Notes under the pieces: generated by a model
The model's database searches: none
What the model saw: the letters and a program-made list of their open reading frames with translations, nothing else
What the model was told of the DNA's origin: nothing
DNA from: Sellimonas sp963559135
GTDB taxonomy: Bacteria > Bacillota > Clostridia > Lachnospirales > Lachnospiraceae
DNA length: 64,000 nt
Assembly (NCBI GenBank): GCA_963559135.1
Contig: CAUWJP010000009.1
Location: 1 to 64,000, forward strand
Direction: 5' to 3'
Position numbers and translations under genes: made by a program
Part shown: positions 27,619-35,580 of the stretch, in pieces
How the letters are laid out: each line of letters opens with the position of its first letter
Position numbering within the stretch: the first letter of the stretch is position 1

Positions 27619-27657
27619 CTGCAAATAGTAAGTAGTGCAAATTCTATTTGCAGGAGG
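27619..27657 (+). promoter_or_regulatory. Hairpin overlapping the ribosome site of the small lipoprotein gene
   Basis: A perfect 10-bp repeat CTGCAAATAG (27619-27628) / CTATTTGCAG (27644-27653). The 3' arm covers the first two bases of the AGGAGG ribosome site at 27652-27657. Folding would hinder initiation, so a translational switch such as a thermosensor is possible; this is inference. Confidence 0.45.
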
Positions 27658-27665
27658 AAAAGAAA

Positions 27666-27935
27666 ATGAAATCTTGGAAACGAGCTGCGCTTGTTCTGCT
27701 GAGTGTGTTCATGCTTGGCTGCATGACTGCATGTTCAGGGGAAAATCGTGTCAATGATGCGACAAACGGAAGCAATACCGGGAACACACTCGAGGAAGAT
27801 ATCGATAATGGCGCTGACGCTTTGGAAGACGGAGCCGAGGACTTAAAGAACGGTGTCGAAGATGGTGCAGAGGACATTAAAGATGGTGTGGAAAATGCAC
27901 TGGACGGAGACAGCAGAACAAATATGGACAAATAA
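27666..27935 (+). CDS. Small lipoprotein with acidic repeats
   Basis: An 89-residue secreted protein. Basic n-region KSWKR, hydrophobic core, and a lipobox ending MTAC, so Cys21 or so would carry the lipid. After a short Asn/Thr/Gly linker the mature part is built from repeats of the type DGAEDLKNGVEDGAEDIKDG, an acidic helical pattern. I know of no function. The start at 27666 follows GCAGGAGGAAAAGAAA; the stop overlaps the terminator stem. Confidence 0.8.
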   Translation: MKSWKRAALVLLSVFMLGCMTACSGENRVNDATNGSNTGNTLEEDIDNGADALEDGAEDLKNGVEDGAEDIKDGVENALDGDSRTNMDK

Positions 27936-27964
27936 GAGAGCCTCTTTTGGCTCTCTTATTTGCG
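27931..27964 (+). terminator. Terminator after the small lipoprotein gene
   Basis: Perfect 12-bp stem AATAAGAGAGCC / GGCTCTCTTATT, containing the stop codon in its 5' arm, followed by TTGCG. Confidence 0.8.
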
Positions 27965-27985
27965 CTTGGGGCGTACATGTTTGGC

Positions 27986-28014
27986 TTGACGGAAGAGTAA
28001 GTCCTGTGTTAATG
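27986..28014 (+). promoter_or_regulatory. Possible hisA promoter
   Basis: TTGACG and TTAATG with 17-base spacing, 49 bases upstream of the hisA start. The -10 match is weak. Confidence 0.4.
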
Positions 28015-28063
28015 TAAAAAAATAAATTGACGTGGTAAAGTAAAAAAGTGGGGAGGTAAAAAG

Positions 28064-28849
28064 ATGTGGTTCCGTCCATGTATCGATATACATAATGGAA
28101 AAGTAAAACAGATTGTAGGCGGGAGCCTCACTGACCAGGGGGACAAAGCCAGGACTAATTTTGTGGCAGAAAAACCGGCAGACTGGTTTGCGGGCAAATA
28201 TCAGGAGGACGGCCTTTACGGGGGACATGTCATCCTACTAAATCCGGTATCATCTCCTTATTTTGAGGAGACGAGAAATCAGGCGCTTCGAGCGCTCCAG
28301 ACGTTCGCGGGAGGACTTCAGATCGGCGGCGGCATCCGGGCGGATAATGCGGAAGAATATCTAAGTGCGGGAGCAAGTCATGTCATTGTCACATCTTATG
28401 TTTTTTCTGACGGCCGGATCCGGTGGGATCATCTGGAACAGCTGAAAGATGCAGTGGGAAAGGAGCGGATTGTCCTTGATTTAAGCTGCAGAAAACGGGA
28501 TGGAAAATATCTGGTTGTCACAGATCGGTGGCAGAAGTTTACGGATACCGAAGTGACCCATGAACTTTTGAATCTACTGGCAGGATCTTGTGCCGAGTTC
28601 CTGATTCACGGTGTTGACGTGGAGGGACGCTCTTCGGGGATCGATCAGGAACTGGTAGAAATCCTTGGAACATGGGAGAAAGCTGGGGAAGTGCCGGTGA
28701 CGTATGCAGGCGGAATTGCATCCATGGAGGACATCCGGCTTTTGCAGGAAGCAGGAAGAGACCGGGTGGATTTTACAGTGGGGAGCGCCCTTGATCTTTT
28801 CGGAGGAAGCTTAAGCTACGAGGAAATCAGAGAAAAGTATCGTGGCTGA
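28064..28849 (+). CDS. hisA: HisA, eukaryote-type ProFAR isomerase
   Basis: The histidine-pathway isomerase that opens the ribose of ProFAR. Its 261 residues follow the fungal and plant HIS6 pattern and not the usual bacterial HisA: PCIDIHNGKVKQIVGG at the start, QIGGGIR, SHVIVTSYVF, RIVLDLSCRKRDGKYLV, FLIHGVDVEGRSSGID and VTYAGGIAS. A (beta/alpha)8 barrel is expected, with the catalytic Asp pair in CIDIHNG and HGVDVEG. GGGGAGG precedes the start. It stands alone, with no other his gene in the window. The family call rests on remembered HIS6 sequences. Confidence 0.9.
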   Translation: MWFRPCIDIHNGKVKQIVGGSLTDQGDKARTNFVAEKPADWFAGKYQEDGLYGGHVILLNPVSSPYFEETRNQALRALQTFAGGLQIGGGIRADNAEEYLSAGASHVIVTSYVFSDGRIRWDHLEQLKDAVGKERIVLDLSCRKRDGKYLVVTDRWQKFTDTEVTHELLNLLAGSCAEFLIHGVDVEGRSSGIDQELVEILGTWEKAGEVPVTYAGGIASMEDIRLLQEAGRDRVDFTVGSALDLFGGSLSYEEIREKYRG

Positions 28850-28896
28850 TGTTTGTGAACGCGATGGAAAGAGTTTGTGAACACTTTAGAAACAGG

Positions 28897-28925
28897 TTGA
28901 ACAAGCCCGTGGATAGTGTTAAAAT
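28897..28925 (+). promoter_or_regulatory. secA promoter
   Basis: TTGAAC and TAAAAT separated by 17 bases, 43 bases before the secA start. Confidence 0.72.
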
Positions 28926-28968
28926 GAAGAATGGATTAATTTTTTAGAACGATAAGGAGCAGTAAAAA

Positions 28969-31539
28969 ATGGGACTGATACAGAAAGTGTTTGGCACACA
29001 CAGCCAGCATGAGTTAAAGAGAATCTACCCGATCGTAGATCATATCGAAGCTTTGGAACCTGAGATGCAGAAGCTTTCTGACGAAGAATTGAGAGATAAA
29101 ACAAGAGAATATAAGGAAAGGTACGCAAAGGGAGAGACATTGGACGATCTGCTCCCGGAGGCATTTGCCACAGTAAGAGAGGCAGCGGTAAGAGCCATCG
29201 GTATGAAGCACTACCGTGTACAGTTGATTGGCGGTATTGTTCTTCACCAGGGACGTATTTCTGAGATGAAGACCGGTGAAGGAAAGACACTTGTATCTAC
29301 ACTGCCGGCTTACTTAAATGCCCTCACAGGAGAAGGCGTTCATATCGTTACTGTCAATGATTACCTGGCAAAGCGTGACGCCGAGTGGATGGGAAAAGTG
29401 CACGAATTCCTTGGACTTAAGGTCGGGGTCGTATTAAACGACATGGACAACGACCAGAGAAGAGCTGCCTATGCCTGCGATATCACATATGTTACCAATA
29501 ATGAACTTGGATTTGACTATCTAAGAGACAACATGGTTATCTACAAAGAGCAGCTTGTACAAAGAGGACTGAAATATGCCATCATCGATGAGGTCGATTC
29601 CGTTCTGATCGACGAGGCAAGAACCCCTCTGATTATTTCTGGTCAGAGCAGCAAGTCCACAAAGCTTTACGAGGCATGTGACATTCTTGCAAAGCAGATG
29701 GAGCGTGGTGAGGCAAGTGGCGAATTCTCAAAGATGAACGCAATTCTTGGTGAAGAGATCGAGGAAACCGGAGACTTCATCGTCAATGAAAAAGAGAAAG
29801 CGATCAACCTGACCGAAGATGGTGTCAAGAAGGTTGAAAACTTTTTCCATATTGAAAACCTGGCAGATCCGGAAAATCTGGAGATCCAGCACAATATCAT
29901 TCTGGCCTTGAGAGCACACAACCTGATGTTCCGCGATAAGGACTATGTAGTAAAAGATAACGAAGTACTGATTGTTGATGAGTTTACCGGACGTATCATG
30001 CCGGGAAGACGGTATTCCGACGGACTTCATCAGGCAATCGAGGCAAAAGAGCATGTAAAAGTCAACCGGGAGAGCAAAACGCTTGCAACGGTTACTTTCC
30101 AGAACTTCTTTAATAAATATGAAAAGAAATGTGGTATGACAGGTACTGCCCTGACAGAGGAGAAAGAGTTCCGTGATATTTATGGAATGGACGTTGTGGA
30201 AATCCCGACCAACAAGCCGGTCATCCGTCAGGATCTGGACGATGCTGTATATAAGACAAAGAAAGAGAAATTCAATGCGGTATGCGATGCTATTGAGGAA
30301 GCACATGCAAAAGGACAGCCGGTTCTGGTTGGTACGATTACTATCGAGACCAGTGAACTTTTAAGCAAGATGCTCAGAAAACGAGGTATTCGTCATAATG
30401 TTCTGAATGCCAAGTTCCATGAGCTGGAAGCACAGATCGTAGCTGAGGCAGGACAACACGGCGCGGTTACGATTGCGACCAACATGGCAGGACGTGGTAC
30501 CGATATCAAACTGGATGACAAGGCAAGAGAGGCCGGCGGATTAAAGATCATCGGTACAGAGCGCCACGAATCCAGACGAATTGATAACCAGCTCCGTGGA
30601 CGTTCAGGACGTCAGGGAGATCCGGGTGAATCCCGTTTCTACCTTTCCTTGGAAGACGACCTGCTTCGCCTGTTTGGTTCAGAGAAACTGATGTCCGTAT
30701 TCAATGCACTGGGTGTGGAAGACGGAGAACAAATTGAGCATAAGATGCTTTCCGGAGCGATCGAAAAGGCGCAGAAGAAGATCGAGTTCAACAACTATGG
30801 TATTCGTAAGAACCTTCTGGAATACGACCAGGTTATGAATGAGCAGAGAGAGATTATCTACGAAGAGCGACGTCGTGTGCTTGACGGGGAAAGTATGAGA
30901 GATTCCATCTATCATATGATCACCGAATATGTGGAAGATCTTGTTGACAGATATGCTCCGGCTGACAGATCCAGCGACGAATGGGATCTGGAAGGCATGG
31001 ACGTGGCTCTTCATGAGACCATTCCGATGCTTAAGCCTGTGACAGAAGAGGATGTGAAGAAGAAACAGCAGAAAGAGCTGAAACATCTTCTGAAAGAACG
31101 TGCTGTCAAGGCATATGAGGAAAAAGAAGCAGAGTTCCCTGAATCGGAACATTTAAGAGAAGTAGAGCGTGTCGTACTGCTTAGAGCGATTGACGGCAAG
31201 TGGATGGATCATATCGATGATATGGATCAGCTTCGTCAGGGAATCGGCCTTCAGGCATATGGACAGAAAGACCCGCTTGTGGAATATAAGATGCTTGGAT
31301 ACGATATGTTTGGTGAGATGACAAAGGCCATTGAAGAGGATACGATCCGGGTACTCTTCCATGTTAAAATGGAACAGAAAGTGGAAAGAGAACAGGTTGT
31401 AAAAGTAACAGGAACGAACAAGGACGATTCTGCTTCTCATGCGCCGAAAGTCCGTACAGAAAAGAAAGTATACCCGAATGATCCGTGTCCATGCGGAAGC
31501 GGCCTGAAATATAAACAGTGCTGCGGTAAGAAGAAATAA
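28969..31539 (+). CDS. secA: Preprotein translocase ATPase SecA
   Basis: The motor that pushes unfolded preproteins through SecYEG. 856 residues, full length. Walker A is KTGEGKT near residue 102; DEVDSVLIDEARTPLIISG is the Walker B/DEAD segment, followed by the preprotein cross-linking domain. The second helicase half contains TNMAGRGTDIKL and RQGDPGES. The C terminus ends in the zinc-binding SecB/lipid-contact motif PNDPCPCGSGLKYKQCCG. First gene of a likely operon with prfB, 22 bases downstream. Confidence 0.98.
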   Translation: MGLIQKVFGTHSQHELKRIYPIVDHIEALEPEMQKLSDEELRDKTREYKERYAKGETLDDLLPEAFATVREAAVRAIGMKHYRVQLIGGIVLHQGRISEMKTGEGKTLVSTLPAYLNALTGEGVHIVTVNDYLAKRDAEWMGKVHEFLGLKVGVVLNDMDNDQRRAAYACDITYVTNNELGFDYLRDNMVIYKEQLVQRGLKYAIIDEVDSVLIDEARTPLIISGQSSKSTKLYEACDILAKQMERGEASGEFSKMNAILGEEIEETGDFIVNEKEKAINLTEDGVKKVENFFHIENLADPENLEIQHNIILALRAHNLMFRDKDYVVKDNEVLIVDEFTGRIMPGRRYSDGLHQAIEAKEHVKVNRESKTLATVTFQNFFNKYEKKCGMTGTALTEEKEFRDIYGMDVVEIPTNKPVIRQDLDDAVYKTKKEKFNAVCDAIEEAHAKGQPVLVGTITIETSELLSKMLRKRGIRHNVLNAKFHELEAQIVAEAGQHGAVTIATNMAGRGTDIKLDDKAREAGGLKIIGTERHESRRIDNQLRGRSGRQGDPGESRFYLSLEDDLLRLFGSEKLMSVFNALGVEDGEQIEHKMLSGAIEKAQKKIEFNNYGIRKNLLEYDQVMNEQREIIYEERRRVLDGESMRDSIYHMITEYVEDLVDRYAPADRSSDEWDLEGMDVALHETIPMLKPVTEEDVKKKQQKELKHLLKERAVKAYEEKEAEFPESEHLREVERVVLLRAIDGKWMDHIDDMDQLRQGIGLQAYGQKDPLVEYKMLGYDMFGEMTKAIEEDTIRVLFHVKMEQKVEREQVVKVTGTNKDDSASHAPKVRTEKKVYPNDPCPCGSGLKYKQCCGKKK

Positions 31540-31561
31540 TAAAATAAAAGAGGTGAGAAGA

Positions 31562-32672
31562 GTGGTTGAGCTTGAACAGCTGAGATTAGAACTGCAGGCA
31601 TTTGAGGAACCTCTTAAGGAAGTAAGGGATTCACTTTGACCTGCCAGGCAAAGAAAAAAGAGTAGAAGAACTGGAACGTAAAATGGAAGAGCCTGATTTC
31701 TGGGAGAATACAGAGGATTCCCAGAAAGTCATGAAAGAGCTCAAAATGCTGAAAGATACGCTTCGCACAGCAGAGGAACTCAGGCAGCAGTATGAGGATA
31801 CCGGAGTTCTTCTGGAAATGGCGGAAGAGGAACAGGAAGAAAGTCTGATCGGGGAGATCAGAGATGGGGTCAGAAGACTTGAAGAGCATCTGGAGGAGGT
31901 GCGGATCAGTACCCTCCTCGGAGGAGAGTACGACAACTGTGATGCGATTGTAACACTTCATGCAGGAGCCGGAGGAACGGAGGCCTGTGACTGGAATAAG
32001 ATGCTTTACCGGATGTATTCCCGGTTTGTGGAGCGCCATGGATTCTCCATGGAGGTTCTGGATTATATTGACGGCGATATTGCAGGAATCAAAAACGTGA
32101 CATTTGAGGTGCACGGGGAAAATGCGTACGGATTTCTGAAATCCGAGAAAGGCATACACCGTCTGGTTCGAATTTCACCGTTTAATTCTGCGGGAAAACG
32201 ACAGACATCCTTCGCTTCCTGTGATGTGATCCCAGATATTGACAAAGATATCGATATTGAGATTAATGAAGACGATTTGAAGATTGACACCTACCGTTCA
32301 AGTGGGGCAGGAGGACAGCACATCAATAAGACATCCTCCGCGGTCCGGATTACACATCTTCCTACCGGAATTGTCGTACAGTGCCAGAATGAACGCTCGC
32401 AGCATCACAACAAAGATAAGGCGATGCAGATGTTAAAGGCGAAGCTGTATCTGATGAAAGAACAGGAGCAGGCAGAAAAGATGTCCGGTATCCGGGGCGA
32501 AGTCAAGGATATTGGGTTTGGAAATCAGATCCGCTCCTATGTCATGCATCCATACAGTCTTGTCAAGGATCACAGAACCAACGAAGAATCCAGCAATGTA
32601 GGTGCAGTGATGGACGGCGAGATCGACCGATTTATCACTGCCTATCTGAAACAGGAGAGTGTACATGGATAA
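31562..32672 (+). CDS. prfB: Peptide chain release factor 2 (programmed +1 frameshift)
   Basis: RF2 ends translation at UGA and UAA. The gene starts at GTG 31562 (VVELEQLRLELQAFEEPLKE), reads CTT at 31634, then meets TGA at 31637-31639. A +1 shift over that T continues as GACCTGCC and gives the rest of RF2. The full protein is about 369 residues. The codon-reading motif SPF (ISPFNSAGKR) and the catalytic GGQ (SSGAGGQHINKTSSAVR) are intact. The only stop in the way is the one expected for RF2 autoregulation, so the gene is functional. It lies between secA and an ACT-domain gene, overlapping the latter by 8 bases. Confidence 0.97.
31625..31640 (+). promoter_or_regulatory. prfB frameshift signal
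   Basis: AAGGGATTCACTTTGAC: a Shine-Dalgarno-like AGGGAT placed three bases before CTT TGA C. Low RF2 lets the ribosome slip from CUU to UUU at the UGA. It matches the classic E. coli arrangement, with AGGGAT in place of AGGGGG. Confidence 0.95.
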
Positions 32673-33105
32673 GACAAAATACTATGTTCTGAACAGAAAA
32701 GCGGTTCCGGAAGTCCTCTTGAAAGTTGTGGAGGTCAAGCATCTGCTTGCAACACAGAAAGGTCTTACGATCGGTGAAGCGGCAGAACAGGCAGGGATCA
32801 GCAGAAGTTCCTTTTATAAATATAAAGACGATATTTTCCCGTTTCATGAAAATGAGAAAGGTCAGACCATCACCATGGTCTTGCAAATGGAAGATATTCC
32901 GGGGCTTTTGGCGGAGATTTTGAGTGAAGTTGCACAGTGCAGAGCAAATATTCTGACTATTCATCAAAGTATTCCGCTCAATGGGGTGGCGACGCTTACC
33001 ATGAGTGTGGAAGTCCTTTCCACAACAGGAAATCTCTCGGAAATGGTTGCGAAAATCGAAGAAAAAAACGGAGTGCATTATCTGAAAATAGTAGGGAGGG
33101 AATAG
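32665..33105 (+). CDS. ACT domain protein (PheB/UPF0735-like)
   Basis: A 146-residue protein with an N-terminal helix-turn-helix-like part (LTIGEAAEQAGISRSSFYKYKDDIFPF) and a C-terminal ACT domain (TITMVLQMEDIPGLLAEILSEVAQCRANILTIHQ), the fold that senses amino acids. The layout matches the PheB/UPF0735 family, whose biochemical role is unclear. The ATG at 32665 overlaps the prfB stop by 8 bases and homoserine dehydrogenase starts 3 bases after its end. Translational coupling with amino-acid genes suggests a regulatory or sensing role in the aspartate pathway; that is inference. Confidence 0.88.
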   Translation: MDKTKYYVLNRKAVPEVLLKVVEVKHLLATQKGLTIGEAAEQAGISRSSFYKYKDDIFPFHENEKGQTITMVLQMEDIPGLLAEILSEVAQCRANILTIHQSIPLNGVATLTMSVEVLSTTGNLSEMVAKIEEKNGVHYLKIVGRE

Positions 33106-33108
33106 AAA

Positions 33109-34326
33109 ATGATAAGTGTTGCAGTACTGGGATATGGTACAGTTGGTTCCGGTGTAGTGGAAGTGTTCCGGCTGAACCAGAAGAAAATCGACCGCTGCGC
33201 CGGAGACCAGGTCCGGCTCAAATATGTTCTGGATCTGCGTGATTTTCCGGAGGATCCGGCGCAGGAACTGATCGTGCATGATTTTGAAAAGATTATCAAC
33301 GATGAAAGCGTGGATATTGTTGTAGAGGTAATGGGAGGCCTGGAGCCTGCGTACACCTATGTGAAGAGAAGCCTGGAAGCAGGTAAAAATGTGGTGACCT
33401 CCAACAAAGCACTGGTAGCTGCCCATGGAGCGGAGCTTCTGAAGATTGCGAAGGAGCACAATGTCAACTATCTTTTCGAGGCGAGTGTGGGCGGTGGTAT
33501 TCCGATTATCCGTCCGCTTGTCTCCTCACTTACAGCAGATGAGATTGAAGAGATTACGGGAATCCTGAATGGAACAACGAATTATATGATGACGAAGATG
33601 TTCTATGAGGGGGCCGATTATGACGAGGTACTAAAAGAAGCGCAGGACAATGGATTTGCGGAGCGAAATCCGGAGGCGGATGTGGAAGGCATGGATGCCT
33701 GCAGGAAAATTGCAATTCTGTCCTCCATTGTGTCCGGAAAGCAGGTGGATTTCCGTGATATTTATACGGAAGGCATCACAAAGATTACGGTTCAGGATAT
33801 GCACTATGCAAAACAGATGAATTCGGTAATCAAGCTGCTTGCTACGATGAAGCGGGATGGTGAGAAGATCGAAGCGGTTGTAGCCCCGTTCATTCTGCCG
33901 GCAGAGCATCCGCTTGCAAGCGTAAATGGAGTGTTCAATGCGATTTTTGTACATGGGAATGCCCTTGGCGATGCCATGTTCTATGGAAGCGGCGCAGGAA
34001 AGATGCCGACAGCAAGCGCAGTAACCGCAGATATCGTGGAAACTGCAAAATATAGAAATCAGACGATTTGCGAGTATTGGTCCGGAGAACATCTGGAACT
34101 TGAGAGCTGCCTCGATGTAAAAAGAAAGTTTTTTGTCCGGATGGCAGGAAACAGGGAAGCATATGAGGAGAGGATCGAAAGCGCTTTTGGCGCTGTCGAA
34201 TTCGTAGAGGCTAAGGGTTGCGAAGGAGAATTCGGATTTATTACGGATGTCATGAAAGAAGGGGAATACGAAGACGCAGCTGCAAGGTTTGACAATGTCA
34301 TTCACATGATCCGTGCAGCATCATAA
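33109..34326 (+). CDS. hom: Homoserine dehydrogenase
   Basis: Reduces aspartate semialdehyde to homoserine, the branch toward threonine and methionine. 405 residues. The NAD(P) loop GYGTVGSGVVEV is at the N terminus; VVEVMGGLEPAY, VTSNKAL, FEASVGGGIPIIRP and LNGTTNYMMTKM mark the catalytic domain. The C-terminal region (about 330-405) looks like an ACT domain, which usually gives threonine feedback inhibition. AGGGAGGG lies before the start. It is in the secA-prfB-ACT-hom-apgM-lysC cluster. Confidence 0.97.
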   Translation: MISVAVLGYGTVGSGVVEVFRLNQKKIDRCAGDQVRLKYVLDLRDFPEDPAQELIVHDFEKIINDESVDIVVEVMGGLEPAYTYVKRSLEAGKNVVTSNKALVAAHGAELLKIAKEHNVNYLFEASVGGGIPIIRPLVSSLTADEIEEITGILNGTTNYMMTKMFYEGADYDEVLKEAQDNGFAERNPEADVEGMDACRKIAILSSIVSGKQVDFRDIYTEGITKITVQDMHYAKQMNSVIKLLATMKRDGEKIEAVVAPFILPAEHPLASVNGVFNAIFVHGNALGDAMFYGSGAGKMPTASAVTADIVETAKYRNQTICEYWSGEHLELESCLDVKRKFFVRMAGNREAYEERIESAFGAVEFVEAKGCEGEFGFITDVMKEGEYEDAAARFDNVIHMIRAAS

Positions 34327-34365
34327 AATAGATTATAAGACGAAAATAGAAGGGAATGATTGCGG

Positions 34366-35571
34366 ATGAAATATATCATCATTCTTGGGGACGGTATGGC
34401 AGGAGAGCCGCTGGAGTGTATTGGGGGAAAGACGACGCTGGAACAGGCAGTGACGCCTGAGATGGATTGTCTTGCAAAGATGAGCGAGATCGGGCTTGTC
34501 TCCATGGTGCCGGAGGGGATGGCACCGGGAAGTGATACGGCCAACTTGTCGGTCCTTGGGTACGATCCCAAAGTATATTATACTGGAAGGTCGCCTCTGG
34601 AGGCGCTCAGTATCGGAGTCGGGATGGAAGAGGATGATGTATCATTCCGTTGTAATCTGGTCACTTTGACCGAGGATGCATCACTCCCTTATGAAGATCA
34701 GAGAATTGTGGATCACAGCTCGGATGAAATCAGCACGAAGGACGCAGGTGTCCTTCTGGAGGTGCTGAAAGAGGAAGTATTACAGCCGGGGTTTGAACTG
34801 TACTGTGGGACGTCCTACCGGCATCTTCTATTGTGGAAACAGGGGCACGACGTGGAATTGACACCGCCCCATGATATTCTGACTAAGACGATTCGCGGAT
34901 ATCTGCCTAAGGATCCTCTGCTTCTTGAAATGATGAAAGAAAGTTACAGATTACTAAAAGATCATCCGATCAATCAAAAGCGGAAAAAGCAGGGACTTCG
35001 GCCGGCAAATTCCGCATGGTTCTGGGGGGCCGGGAGAAAGCCCGCTCTGCCGGATTTCCAAAAAAAGACCGGAAAGAGAGGCGTGATGATTTCGGCTGTG
35101 GATCTCTTGAAAGGGATTGCGGCCGGAAGTGGAATGAAAAATGTCCATGTAGAAGGAGCTACTGGCGGCCTTCATACAAATTATGAGGGAAAGGCGCAGG
35201 CAGCAGTACAGGCGCTTCTTGAAGAAGGGTATGATTTTGCCTATATCCATGTGGAAGCACCGGATGAAATGGGACATCAGGGCAGCGTGGAAAAGAAGAT
35301 CCAGGCGATTGAATTTCTGGATCAGAGGCTGATCCGGGTTGTTAGGGAAGTGATGGATGCATCGGGAGAACCGTACAGGTTGCTGATTCTACCGGATCAT
35401 CCGACACCAACAGCAGTCAGAACCCATACTGCAGATCTGGTTCCTTATCTTCTCTATGACAGTAAGAGGCCTGAAAACGGGGAAGAGATCTACTGTGAAA
35501 GAACGGCTGTACAGTCAGGAAGATGGGAAAAAGAAGGATATCATCTGATCGAACACTTATTTGAATACTAG
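34366..35571 (+). CDS. apgM: ApgM-family phosphoglycerate mutase / proposed homoserine kinase
   Basis: A 402-residue alkaline-phosphatase-superfamily protein of the cofactor-independent phosphoglycerate mutase (ApgM) type. Metal ligands are visible: LGDG near residue 6, the serine of GSDTANLSVLGY near 52, HVEAPDEMGHQG near 300 and LPDHPTPTAVRTHT near 340. A subgroup beside threonine genes has been proposed to act as a homoserine kinase (the TIGR02535 idea). Here it lies between hom and lysC and the window has no GHMP-type thrB, so that role is plausible. A glycolytic mutase role cannot be excluded. The start at ATG 34366 is preferred over TTG 34360. Confidence 0.85.
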   Translation: MKYIIILGDGMAGEPLECIGGKTTLEQAVTPEMDCLAKMSEIGLVSMVPEGMAPGSDTANLSVLGYDPKVYYTGRSPLEALSIGVGMEEDDVSFRCNLVTLTEDASLPYEDQRIVDHSSDEISTKDAGVLLEVLKEEVLQPGFELYCGTSYRHLLLWKQGHDVELTPPHDILTKTIRGYLPKDPLLLEMMKESYRLLKDHPINQKRKKQGLRPANSAWFWGAGRKPALPDFQKKTGKRGVMISAVDLLKGIAAGSGMKNVHVEGATGGLHTNYEGKAQAAVQALLEEGYDFAYIHVEAPDEMGHQGSVEKKIQAIEFLDQRLIRVVREVMDASGEPYRLLILPDHPTPTAVRTHTADLVPYLLYDSKRPENGEEIYCERTAVQSGRWEKEGYHLIEHLFEY

Positions 35572-35580
35572 GAGGAAATT

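Noticed and set aside
31562..31639. prfB as a pseudogene because of its early TGA
   Set aside because: The stop is the conserved programmed frameshift site of RF2.
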